Assembly (NCBI RefSeq): GCF_008042045.1
Contig: NZ_RDBP01000050.1
Location: 75,698-139,697 of the forward strand
Source: Streptomyces sp. T39
Lineage (GTDB): Bacteria > Actinomycetota > Actinomycetes > Streptomycetales > Streptomycetaceae
DNA length: 64,000 nucleotides
Direction of reading: 5' to 3'
Below, in pieces: positions 32,169 through 40,602 of this stretch. Numbering within the stretch: position 1 is the stretch's first letter; each line of letters begins with the position of its first letter. Both the position numbers and the translations under genes were made by a program. Below the pieces are notes generated by a model that saw only the letters and a program-made list of their open reading frames with translations, did not search any database and had not been told where the DNA came from.

Positions 32169-33134
32169 GTGCGGGATCTGGCGTCGACGCTGGAGCACGT
32201 CCGTACGGCGGACGGGAGGCGGCTGCGGGTCGAGTGCTCGGGGGACCCGCGCGGGCGTCCCGTCTTCCTGCTCCACGGAATGCCCGGCAGCCGGGTCGGC
32301 CCCCGGCCGCGCCCCATGTACCTGTATCAGCGGGGCGTCCTGCTGATCAGTTACGACCGTCCCGGTTACGGGGGGTCCGACCGGCAGCCCGGCCGGCGGG
32401 TCGTGGACGTCGTGCAGGACGTGACCGCCGTGGCCGATGCCCTCGGCATGGACCGCTTCGCGGTCGTCGGCCGTTCCGGCGGCGCCCCGCACGCCCTGGC
32501 GTGTGCGGCCCGGCTGCCGCACCGCGTGACCCGTGCGGCCGCCCTCGTGACGCTCGCACCGAGGGACGCGGAGGGGCTCGACTGGTTCGCCGGGATGGCG
32601 GCGTCCAACATCGAGGAGTTCAGCACCGCGCTCGCCGACCCCGAGCAGTTCGAGGCCCGCCTCATCCCCCGCACCCGGTCGATCCGGTCCGACCCGGCCC
32701 GGCTGCTGGAGGAACTGCGTAAGGAGCTGACCGAGGACGACCTGAAGATCGTCTCCGACAACGGCGTCCGTTCCATGCTGCTGCGCAACTACTGCGAGGC
32801 GCTGCGCAGTTCACCGTACGGCTGGATCGACGACGCGTTCGCCCTGACCGAGCCCTGGGGCTTCGACCCGGCCTGCATCCAGGTTCCGGTGCTGCTGTGG
32901 CACGGCGCCCGTGACGCCTTCTCCCCGGTGTCCCACACGTCGTGGCTCGCCGAGCGCATCCCGCGGGCCACGTCCGTGATCGAACCGTCCGCGGCCCACT
33001 TCGGGGCCCTGCGCGTGCTGCCCGACGTGCTGAGGTGGTCGCTCGTCGACGCCTCGGCCGACGAGGCGCTCCCGTTCCTTCCGGAGGGGAGCGCCGGCCC
33101 GCCTCAGACCGCCAGCGGTTCCAGGTCGCGGTAG
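32169..33134 (+). CDS. Alpha/beta-fold hydrolase
   Basis: A 321-residue alpha/beta hydrolase. The oxyanion motif is FLLHGMPGSRVG, the nucleophile elbow GRSGGAP (Ser), the acid is in LWHGARDAFSP and the base in SAAHFGAL. The cap region lies between. It probably cleaves an ester or epoxide; substrate unknown. GTG 32169 has GGAGAGGGGAG upstream, and the long region before it is non-coding in type. The last 31 bases overlap, tail to tail, with the end of the convergent fxsT gene, so the two stop codons lie inside each other's genes. Confidence 0.85.
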   Translation: MRDLASTLEHVRTADGRRLRVECSGDPRGRPVFLLHGMPGSRVGPRPRPMYLYQRGVLLISYDRPGYGGSDRQPGRRVVDVVQDVTAVADALGMDRFAVVGRSGGAPHALACAARLPHRVTRAAALVTLAPRDAEGLDWFAGMAASNIEEFSTALADPEQFEARLIPRTRSIRSDPARLLEELRKELTEDDLKIVSDNGVRSMLLRNYCEALRSSPYGWIDDAFALTEPWGFDPACIQVPVLLWHGARDAFSPVSHTSWLAERIPRATSVIEPSAAHFGALRVLPDVLRWSLVDASADEALPFLPEGSAGPPQTASGSRSR

Positions 33135-36100
33135 ATCCGGCGTTCGTGCCGCGCGGAGCGGGTGATCATACTGTCGTCGCCGAGCAGCCGGTGCAGCTCG
33201 CCCACGCTCTCCTCCCGGAGGCGGTCGGCCTCCTGACGGCCCAGTGAGCGCAGGGTGAGCGCCGAGTTGGCGGCGGCGGTCAGGGTGTCCGGGTGACGCG
33301 GCCCCAGGGCCTTGCCCAGGCCCGCCACGGCCTTGGTCTCCAGGTCGTACGCCTCGTCGAAGCGGCCCTGGTCGGCCAGCACGTTGGCGAGGTTGAGGCC
33401 CGAGATCAGCGTGTGCGGATGGTCCTTGCCGAGCATCTCGCGCATGCGCGGCAGCACCCCGCGGAACACCTCCTCCGCCTCCGCCGCGTCCCCGCACCCC
33501 CAGTGGAAGATGGCGAGGTTGTTGAGCGCGCCCTGCGTGTACGGGTGTGCCTCTCCGGGGACCTCCATGTACCCGGCCAGCGCCTGGCGGGCGACCTCAC
33601 GGGCCTGCTCCCGCTCGCCGGTCGCGTACAGGTCCGACGCGAGGTTCAGGTCGCAGGCGAGCCAGTCGGGATTGGGCGAGTCGTACTGCTCCCGGTAGCG
33701 CGCCAGGGTCGCGGTCGTCAGCAGTCGCGCGTTCTCCACCTGCCCCACCCTGCGCAGCGACACGGCGAGGGACTTGGCGCAGCTGAGCGTCGGGGGGAAC
33801 TTCCGGCCCATGACGCGCTTGTAGTCCTCGTACACGCGGGTGAGGGCCGTCACGGACTCCTCGTAGCGGCCGGTCTCCCGCAGGTCGCGGCCGAGGCTGG
33901 CGGCCGAGCCGAGGGTGTGCGGGTGGTCGGGGCCGAGGACCTCGGTGCGGCGGTCGTAGACGCTCTGGTCCATGACGCGGGCCTCGTCGTAGCGGCCGAC
34001 CATGCGCAGGGCGAGCGCGAGGTTGTTGGCCGCGCTGAGGGTCCGCTCGTGCGACTCGTGGAAGATCTCGCGGAACCCCTCGTGCGCGGCTCCGGCCAGT
34101 TCCACGGCCGACCGGTACTCGCCGAGGGCGGCCAGGTCGCTGGAGAGGCCGGACGCGGTGATGTAGGTGTGCGGATGGCTGGAACCGAGGACCTGGCGCT
34201 GCCGTTCCAGGAGCTCCTGGTCGATCTCCCGGGCCTCCTGGTAGCGCCCCTGGGCGCGCAGCACGTTGGCGAGCTGGCAGCGCATGTAGAGGTACTGCAT
34301 GTCGTTCTCGCCGAGGCTCTCGCGCCAGCGTTCGAGCACCTCCTCGGCCAGCTCACGGGCGTTGGGGAGGTCACCCCGCTTCCACAGGTAGCGCACCCGG
34401 TCGATCAGCAGCCGGCGGGGCTTGGGCTCGGAGCAGTTGCGGATGCCGGAGGCGTGCAGATGGGACCAGACGGAGTCGAACAGCGGCCAGTGGGTGGGGT
34501 TGTCGGTGGGCTCGTCCCCGTCGGGGCGTGCGCCGGCGAGCACGGTGTGGACGACGTGCCGCGCCTCCTCCTGCTCCTGCTCGGACAGTTCTGAGCGGAT
34601 CACGGCCTGGACCAGCCGGTGGACCTGGATGCTGCCGCTGATCTGGTCCACCTTGGCGAGGGCGAACCGTCCGATCTCCCGGATCACCCGTCCCAGGAGC
34701 AGGCTCTCCTGGAGCGTCGGGTCCCAGTCCCGCAGGGCGTCCAGCATCTCCTTGTTGTAGAGCACCCGGACCGAGATCGGTTCGGGCGCCATGAAGGCGC
34801 AGAGCTGGAGGAGCCGCACGGAGGCCGGCGACCGTTCGTTGAGGCGCTGGATGGAGACCTTCCACGTGGCGGCGACCGGCTCCGGGTAGCCGGCGGGGTG
34901 GTTGGCGCTCAGCACGTCCGTGGTCTTCTCGGTCAGCTGCTGCAGGTACTCGTCGGTCGGCGTGGCCGTCTCGGCCAGCCACGCGGCGGCCTGTTCGACG
35001 GCCAGCGGCAGATCGCCCAGGGCGTCCGCCACGCGGTCCGCCTCCTCGGCGCTCAGTCCGGGAGCCTTCCGGGTGAGGTGCTCGACGCTCTCCTCGCGCG
35101 GGAACACGTCGACGGCCAGCGCGGTCCCCTGCTGCGCCCACGCCTGGTTCCGCGACGTGATCAGGATGTGTCCGCCGGCCGGGAAGAACCGCTTGAGCGT
35201 CTCGGGGTCGTCGGCGTTGTCGAAGACGAGCAGCCACCGGCTGGTCGGTGCACCGGACGCCAGCATCCGGACGACCTCCGCGCACACCTGGGCGATGTCG
35301 TCACCGCCGGGTGCGCCGATCTGCGCACCGAGTTTCGCGAGGGAGGCGACGATGGAGTCGAAGCGCTCCGCGTCGATCCACCACACGAGGTCGTAGTCCG
35401 CGAGGAAGCGGTGCACGTACTCCAGGACGATCTGCGTCTTGCCCACGCCGCCGAGCCCGTAGAGCGTCTGGGGCTGGGGCAGCACGACGGAGATGCCTTC
35501 GCCGAGCTTCGAGCGGAGCTGTTCGAGGGCCGCGGCGCGGCCGGTGAAGACGGTGTTGCGGCTGGGGGCGTTGAAGATCGCCGGCCTGCTGCCCGGGAAG
35601 CGCGCGCCCGTCCTGGCGGCGGATGCCTCCTCCTGCGTCAGCTTCAGCGCCCGGAAGACCTTGGCGGCGCACTCGGCCTCGTCCATGCGGCTGAGGTCCA
35701 CCGAGGCGGGCTCCCGGTCGGAGCCGGGCATCTGCACGGCGTCCACCCTCAGCCGTGTCACCTCGGCGTGCGGCAGGCCCGGGGCGGAGTCGGTGAACAC
35801 GCGCCACGCGGCCCTCCCGTGACGGGCGTGCAGGAAGGCCTCCGAGGTGAGGAGCAGCGTGCGGGTGGCCGGGTCCGGACGCTCCGGGACACTGATCGAC
35901 ACGTCGTGCAGCGTCAGCTGCGAGCAGTACGGTTTGAGAGCCCCCTCCAGCCACTCGGCCCACATCCGGTCCTCGCCCGCGAACACGACGAGGACGTCCG
36001 CCGCCAGGGTGGCCGGCATGCGGCGGGTGTAGGCGGACAGGCAGCGCTGCCGCACCGGCTCGGGGATGGTCGGCAGCCGGGTCACCTCGCCGTCGGAGAC

Positions 36101-37030
36101 GACCGTGGTGAGGCGCTCGAAGGCGGACAGCAGCGAGCTCGACACGCCGGCCCGTTCGCCGATCGTCGCGAGCGTCTCCTCGTAGGCGTAGTAGGGGCGG
36201 TACGGGATCTCGACCGCGCCCCAGTACTCGTCCATGAGCGCCGGGGCGAGCGGCTCGCCGTCCGTTCCCCTGGGCAGCCCGGCGAACTTCAGGCGTGCCA
36301 GTGCCCGTCCCGCGTCGACCTTCTCCTTCTCGTGGTCGTCGACACGCATCGGTACGGGGAGCACCCGGATCCGCCGGTCGCGGTAGTCGGCTTCGACGGT
36401 CCGGGCCACGGCGGCGCCGCCCTCCAGCGCCTGGTCGCTGAGGGTGAAGCAGTCGACGAGGACGTCGGGCATCTGGATGGTGCAGATGTCGGCGCTGTCC
36501 GACAGTCCGGTGCGGCTGTCGATGAGGACGTAGTCGTACGACTCCTTCATGTCCTCGCGCAGCGCGTCCAGGAAGACGCCGCCGCCGAGGCGGTCGTAGA
36601 AGTTGTCCCACTCGAAGGAGGACACGGTGCCCGCGTAGGCGCGGTTCTGCTGTCCCGCGGACAGGAAGTCGAGCGTGCCCCCGTCGGGGAACGACAGGCC
36701 GAAGGGTTCGGGGTCGAGTGACACCGCGTGCCGGCCGACGCGCGCGTACTCGCGGTGCCAGGCGCCGGAGCGGTGGTTGCTGTTGGTCGCCGCCCACGAG
36801 TACTCGGTGATCATGTCGATCACGCCGTGGGTGGCCGCGAGTGTGCTGGGGTCGAGGAACGGGTGGAAGAAGCGGTGGAGCCCGGGGGCTTCGAGGTCCC
36901 AGTCGACGGTCAGCACGCGTGCGCCGTTGGCGGCGAGGATCCACGCCGTGTTCGCCAGGGCCATGGTCCGGCCCGTGCCGCCCTTGTACGAGTAGAAGGT
37001 GATGATGCGTCCACTCCGGCGCGCCGTCAT
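33104..37030 (-). CDS. fxsT: FxSxx-COOH system TPR protein FxsT (downstream copy), ParA-like/TIR-like/NB-ARC/TPR
   Basis: A 1308-residue multidomain protein. Residues 1-330: ParA/MinD-like NTPase, deviant Walker A KGGTGRT (16-22, Arg in place of the usual second Lys) and VLIDSRTG (168-175). Residues about 343-470: a TIR-like segment (DVLVVFAGEDRMWAEWLEGA, then LLLTSEAFL), without the catalytic Glu. Residues about 490-830: NB-ARC-type STAND NTPase with intact GLGGVGKT (525-532) and Walker B LLVFDNAD. From about 860: TPR repeats, many with SHPHT/DHPHTL signatures. FxsT proteins accompany FxSxx-COOH RiPP peptides. STAND-TPR proteins oligomerise on sensing a ligand, so this may be a sensor or signal hub; that is inference. 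ATG overlaps the acetyltransferase stop by 4 bp. Confidence 0.88.
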   Translation of the reverse strand: MTARRSGRIITFYSYKGGTGRTMALANTAWILAANGARVLTVDWDLEAPGLHRFFHPFLDPSTLAATHGVIDMITEYSWAATNSNHRSGAWHREYARVGRHAVSLDPEPFGLSFPDGGTLDFLSAGQQNRAYAGTVSSFEWDNFYDRLGGGVFLDALREDMKESYDYVLIDSRTGLSDSADICTIQMPDVLVDCFTLSDQALEGGAAVARTVEADYRDRRIRVLPVPMRVDDHEKEKVDAGRALARLKFAGLPRGTDGEPLAPALMDEYWGAVEIPYRPYYAYEETLATIGERAGVSSSLLSAFERLTTVVSDGEVTRLPTIPEPVRQRCLSAYTRRMPATLAADVLVVFAGEDRMWAEWLEGALKPYCSQLTLHDVSISVPERPDPATRTLLLTSEAFLHARHGRAAWRVFTDSAPGLPHAEVTRLRVDAVQMPGSDREPASVDLSRMDEAECAAKVFRALKLTQEEASAARTGARFPGSRPAIFNAPSRNTVFTGRAAALEQLRSKLGEGISVVLPQPQTLYGLGGVGKTQIVLEYVHRFLADYDLVWWIDAERFDSIVASLAKLGAQIGAPGGDDIAQVCAEVVRMLASGAPTSRWLLVFDNADDPETLKRFFPAGGHILITSRNQAWAQQGTALAVDVFPREESVEHLTRKAPGLSAEEADRVADALGDLPLAVEQAAAWLAETATPTDEYLQQLTEKTTDVLSANHPAGYPEPVAATWKVSIQRLNERSPASVRLLQLCAFMAPEPISVRVLYNKEMLDALRDWDPTLQESLLLGRVIREIGRFALAKVDQISGSIQVHRLVQAVIRSELSEQEQEEARHVVHTVLAGARPDGDEPTDNPTHWPLFDSVWSHLHASGIRNCSEPKPRRLLIDRVRYLWKRGDLPNARELAEEVLERWRESLGENDMQYLYMRCQLANVLRAQGRYQEAREIDQELLERQRQVLGSSHPHTYITASGLSSDLAALGEYRSAVELAGAAHEGFREIFHESHERTLSAANNLALALRMVGRYDEARVMDQSVYDRRTEVLGPDHPHTLGSAASLGRDLRETGRYEESVTALTRVYEDYKRVMGRKFPPTLSCAKSLAVSLRRVGQVENARLLTTATLARYREQYDSPNPDWLACDLNLASDLYATGEREQAREVARQALAGYMEVPGEAHPYTQGALNNLAIFHWGCGDAAEAEEVFRGVLPRMREMLGKDHPHTLISGLNLANVLADQGRFDEAYDLETKAVAGLGKALGPRHPDTLTAAANSALTLRSLGRQEADRLREESVGELHRLLGDDSMITRSARHERRIYRDLEPLAV

Positions 37031-37992
37031 GCCGTTCCTCCCTTGTCGGCCCCTGACGCGCAGGGGGATTCACCGGCCGGCGCGCGGGGCGGTGGGCCGG
37101 CGCGTTCCGGGGTCGTGCTGTCGCGCGGCTGCCCCGCCGGCCGGTGCCCCGGGGCGCCGGCCGGCGGCATCGTGCGGCCGACGTCCCCGCCGTGCCCCAC
37201 CCGGTTCTCCTCCGCGCGGCTGGTTTCCTGCCGTCTCCGCCTGTATCCGGACATCTCACGCCGAGCGGCATCCACAGTGTCCCGCATCCCCGCGACGGTG
37301 CACGTCTTTCCGGCGAATTCCCCCTCGGTGCGCAGACCGCGCGGGAGCAGCGTTCCGATCGCGGCGAAGTCGCCGTCGTCGAGCTCGATGTCCTCGTAGG
37401 AGACCCACCCGTCGCCCGTCACGCAGCGGTAGGTCCGGGTCGGCGGCGGGGGCGTCAGGCGGTACTCGGCGAGATGGAGGGCGCTGCACGCCGCGAACCC
37501 CACCCGGAAGAGCAGGATCTGCGCGTCCAGCGCGTACAGCGGCGCCAGGGGGGACCGTTCGCCCAGGTGGCACGGCAGGTCGTGGACGGCGAGCAGGTCG
37601 CGGGCGCGGGGGCCGAGCGCGGCGAAGGAGGTCTGGGGGTGCGCGCTGCGCACCGCGCCGGGGGTCGATCGCACGCAGTCGGCCAGCGCGCCGACGGCGG
37701 GACACGGGGTGACGTCCGGGTCGAACGGGGGCATGCCCGCCCGGTAGGCGGCCCGCCCGCGGTCCGTCAGGTGCGCGGTGAGGGCGTGGTGGCGGTCGGA
37801 GGTGTCGGAGTTCTCCGGGGTGAAGGCCGGGGTGACGAGCGTGCCTTCGGGGCCGAGGACCCGCAGCAGGGCGTCGCGCACCGCGGCGGGGGCCAGGCCG
37901 GTGCCGCTCAGGGAGGCGTGCGCCAGCACAACTCCCGCGTGCCGGACGCCCAGACCGCGCAGGAAGCGGACGAGCCGGGTGCCGTCAGTCAT
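37027..37992 (-). CDS. AAC(3)-family N-acetyltransferase in the FxSxx-COOH operon
   Basis: A 321-residue protein of the aminoglycoside 3-N-acetyltransferase fold. Family segments: GVVLAHASLSGTGL, GTLVTPAFT, SAHPQTSFAALGPRAR (HPxxSxxAxG-like), GERSPLAPLYALDAQILLF, and CSALHLAEYR. Acetyl-CoA-dependent transfer to an amine is the family reaction. Its place between fxsB and fxsT, overlapping both (8 and 4 bp), argues for a job on the peptide or a signal rather than antibiotic resistance; AAC(3)-like genes are known companions of FxSxx-COOH systems. The last 60 residues are Pro/Gly-rich and look disordered. Whether it still accepts aminoglycosides cannot be told. Confidence 0.83.
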   Translation of the reverse strand: MTDGTRLVRFLRGLGVRHAGVVLAHASLSGTGLAPAAVRDALLRVLGPEGTLVTPAFTPENSDTSDRHHALTAHLTDRGRAAYRAGMPPFDPDVTPCPAVGALADCVRSTPGAVRSAHPQTSFAALGPRARDLLAVHDLPCHLGERSPLAPLYALDAQILLFRVGFAACSALHLAEYRLTPPPPTRTYRCVTGDGWVSYEDIELDDGDFAAIGTLLPRGLRTEGEFAGKTCTVAGMRDTVDAARREMSGYRRRRQETSRAEENRVGHGGDVGRTMPPAGAPGHRPAGQPRDSTTPERAGPPPRAPAGESPCASGADKGGTA

Positions 37993-40132
37993 GCAGGGCC
38001 GTCCATTCCGCGCGCAGTTCCTCGGCCAGGTGGACGCCGTTCTCGGTGAGTTCGCGCGGAGGCAGGCCGGACAGTTCGCTCAGGGCGCGGCCGGCCAGCA
38101 GGCGCGCGGGACCGGCGTACGGCGACGAACGGGCGGCCGCGCCGATGTGTTCGCTCGCGAGGTCGAGGAGCCGCTCCGCCGGGCTGCCCGGCAGATGCAG
38201 GTCGACCACCTCGCGCAGGGCGGCGAGCCGCGCCCTGCGGCCGAGCCGGGGCAGTTCGCGCACGAAGTCCTCCGGCTCGACGTCGACCGCCACCCCCAGC
38301 GCGCCGCTGCCGCAGGTGCCCAGGTGCAGCCCGGCACCGGCGGTGAGCGGAGTGACCGTCGTCGCCGCAGAGGCGTTGGCGCCGTCCCGCCAGCCGGGCT
38401 CGCGTTCGTCGAGGAGGCCGTAGGCGGTGGCCAGCCGGCCGCGGAACTCTTCCAGCGGGCCGGGGTCGAGCGGTGGGGTGGCGGCCGCGGGGAAGCAGTC
38501 ACGGAACGGGTCGGCGTCGTCGATGGACAGCGTGCGGCCGTGGCCTCGGGACAGAGACGCCAGTGGCCGCCACGTCCGCAGCACGGGTGGCGGGGCGCCG
38601 GGCACGCCGGCCTGTGGGCCGCCGCCCACCCGGAACCCGCCCGAGCCGATCCGGAACTCCACCCACCCGGCCCGTGACAGCAGCGCGGTGCCCAGGGTCG
38701 GCAGGTGGACCACGGGGTCCGGCTGCTCCCAGCACAGGTTCGCCTCGACGCCGGCGCGCAGCGCCGCGGCCGCGGCGGCCGCCATGAAGCGCGGCAGATC
38801 CGCCGCCCCGTCCCAGGCGTCCATCAGGGACGGGCGGAGGTAGGGATGGGAGACGACGGCGTCGAGGTGGGGTGCCGTTCTCGCGTCGGCGTCCAGGCGG
38901 ACGAGGAGCCGCCATGCCTCGTCCCAGCACGCGTCACCGGCGAGCGAGGTGTTCACCTCCGCGAGCAGCGCCCTGTCCAGTCGCAGCCGCGCTCGGCCGA
39001 GTTCGCCGGCGCCCGTCACGGCCGGGGCGAGCGCCCGCTCCGTGATCCGCTCCGCGATGCCCTCGATGAGGGCGCGCAGGTCGGTGCAGTACACCGACGG
39101 GTTGCCGAAGCCCCGGCCGCTGCGGTAGCGGTGGGCGTACAGTCCTCCGCCGCAGTCGGCCAGGACGCGGCACCGCCGGCAGGTCTCGCTGAGCGCGCCG
39201 GGGCCGGAGGGGACCTCGGTGCCCTCGGCGAACTCCCCCAGGCTGTGCCGGAAGACGTCGTACCCGGTGGCGGGTGCGCCGTCGTAGACGATCTTGAGCG
39301 AGTCGGACCGTGTGATCGTGCCGTCGGTCTCGACGACCGCGATGCCGCCCGGGGGGAGCCCCAGGGCCTCCGCCAGCGGGGGGCCGCCGCGCAGCGTGCT
39401 GAGGATCGAGTCGAAGGTCCGCACGGGCACCGGGCGCCCCTGCTCGTCCCAGCGGTCGAAGATCCGCAGGAGCCAGTCGGCGTACGGCGTGGACACGCCC
39501 GCTCGCCCCGGAGGCGGTGGTACGTCCCAGGTGGCGTGGGGCAGAAGGTAGTCCACGAGCGGCGGTTCGAGGGCGGTCAGCGCGTCGTGCACCACGACCG
39601 GGTCGTTGGCCACGTCGACCGTGCACAGCAGCCCCTGGAAGAGGTGTCGGTACGGGGGCAGACGGAGCAGTTCGATGCCGCGCCGCACCCGGTCGAAGCT
39701 GCTGCGGCCGCGGTGGTCGAGCCGGTGCCGGTCGTTCGCGGCCCGGTCGCCGTCCAGGGAGAGGCCGACCTTGACGCCGAACTCCTCGAACACCGTCAGA
39801 TGGGCGCGGTTCAGGCGCACCCCGTTGGTGTGGATGTGCAGGTCGAGGCGGGTCACCGGGGCGAGGGCGCCGGTGAGCTCCGCGCAGATCGACCGGAGCC
39901 GGTCCGGGCCGGCGAGCAGCGGCTCACCGCCGTGCAGGATGACCGAGACCGACGGGAGACGCTGCTCGTGCGCGTATTCGGCGAGTCTCCGGGCGACCTG
40001 ACGGACCGTCTCCTCGGCGATCAGCGGCGGCGTCCTGCGCCAGCTCTGGTCCGCGTGCCGGTAGACGTAGCAGTGGTCACACGCCAGGTCGCATCTGCTG
40101 TGGACCTTCAGGACCAGTTCCCGGATGGTCAC
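37985..40132 (-). CDS. fxsB: FxsB radical SAM/SPASM-type maturase
   Basis: A 715-residue radical SAM enzyme. The 4Fe-4S motif is CDLACDHC (CxxxCxxC) near residue 14, followed by VILHGGEPLL, IHTNGVRLN and VGLSLDGD, the usual core strands. An auxiliary-cluster (SPASM-like) region is CRRCRVLADCGGG with a later Cys in YCTD. The C-terminal third (from about 400) is an HExxH-lacking helical domain typical of FxsB. FxsB enzymes install a cyclophane cross-link, joining the Phe ring of FxSxx to a side-chain carbon, on FxsA. GTG 40132 is preceded by AGGGGG six bases upstream; no other in-frame start exists. It lies 47 bp after fxsA and overlaps the acetyltransferase start by 8 bp. Confidence 0.9.
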   Translation of the reverse strand: MTIRELVLKVHSRCDLACDHCYVYRHADQSWRRTPPLIAEETVRQVARRLAEYAHEQRLPSVSVILHGGEPLLAGPDRLRSICAELTGALAPVTRLDLHIHTNGVRLNRAHLTVFEEFGVKVGLSLDGDRAANDRHRLDHRGRSSFDRVRRGIELLRLPPYRHLFQGLLCTVDVANDPVVVHDALTALEPPLVDYLLPHATWDVPPPPGRAGVSTPYADWLLRIFDRWDEQGRPVPVRTFDSILSTLRGGPPLAEALGLPPGGIAVVETDGTITRSDSLKIVYDGAPATGYDVFRHSLGEFAEGTEVPSGPGALSETCRRCRVLADCGGGLYAHRYRSGRGFGNPSVYCTDLRALIEGIAERITERALAPAVTGAGELGRARLRLDRALLAEVNTSLAGDACWDEAWRLLVRLDADARTAPHLDAVVSHPYLRPSLMDAWDGAADLPRFMAAAAAAALRAGVEANLCWEQPDPVVHLPTLGTALLSRAGWVEFRIGSGGFRVGGGPQAGVPGAPPPVLRTWRPLASLSRGHGRTLSIDDADPFRDCFPAAATPPLDPGPLEEFRGRLATAYGLLDEREPGWRDGANASAATTVTPLTAGAGLHLGTCGSGALGVAVDVEPEDFVRELPRLGRRARLAALREVVDLHLPGSPAERLLDLASEHIGAAARSSPYAGPARLLAGRALSELSGLPPRELTENGVHLAEELRAEWTALHD

Positions 40133-40179
40133 CTCCGTCCCCCTCGCCCACAGCGCCGTGCGACGGCCCGCCCACCGGG

Positions 40180-40362
40180 CTAGAGGGCGGAGTTGAAGGT
40201 GCGGTGCGTGCCGGCACGGTCCCTGGCCGGGACCCGCGCCGATCGCCGCACGGCCGCGGTGAGCTCGGTCCCGCGGGTGCGGATCTCCGCGAGCGGTGTT
40301 CTTCCGGCGGCAGGGGCTTCCGTGAGGGGCTTGACTGCGGGTTTCATGACCGAGATCTTCAT
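40180..40362 (-). CDS. fxsA: FxSxx-COOH RiPP precursor FxsA
   Basis: A 60-residue precursor ending exactly in FNSAL, i.e. F-x-S-x-x at the C-terminus, the defining motif of FxSxx-COOH peptides. The leader is basic and hydrophilic (MKISVMKPAVKPLTEAP at the start, then many Arg residues, RTRGTELTAAVRRSARVPAR). The Phe-Asn-Ser triplet should be cross-linked by FxsB. Starts: ATG 40362 with AAGGTG about 12 bases upstream; ATG 40347 has none. The length is usual for the family. A 240-bp gap separates it from the upstream fxsT, so it may have its own promoter. The sequence is too short for general gene callers but the context is decisive. Confidence 0.85.
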   Translation of the reverse strand: MKISVMKPAVKPLTEAPAAGRTPLAEIRTRGTELTAAVRRSARVPARDRAGTHRTFNSAL

Positions 40363-40602
40363 CTGCGTCGGTTTCACCTTGGTTCGGGGCCGTCTGCCCA
40401 CACACCGGGGACGGCGAGAGTCCGGGGCTGGAGTGGATCTGGTGCGCGGAGACGTTTCCGCCGAGCATGACCGTCCCATCTTCGCAGCCCCTGTACGAGG
40501 TGGGCAATGCGTGTCGCAAGATCCTCTGCGCAAGGGCTGATTTCCCGTCAGGTGTCCCGGGTTCCTGGCGGAAAGCCGTACGGTGCGCCGGATCGGCAGG
40601 GG

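Noticed and set aside
37027-37992. AAC(3)-like gene as an antibiotic-resistance gene.
   Set aside because: Overlaps with fxs genes on both sides and family companionship argue for a system role; resistance cannot be claimed.
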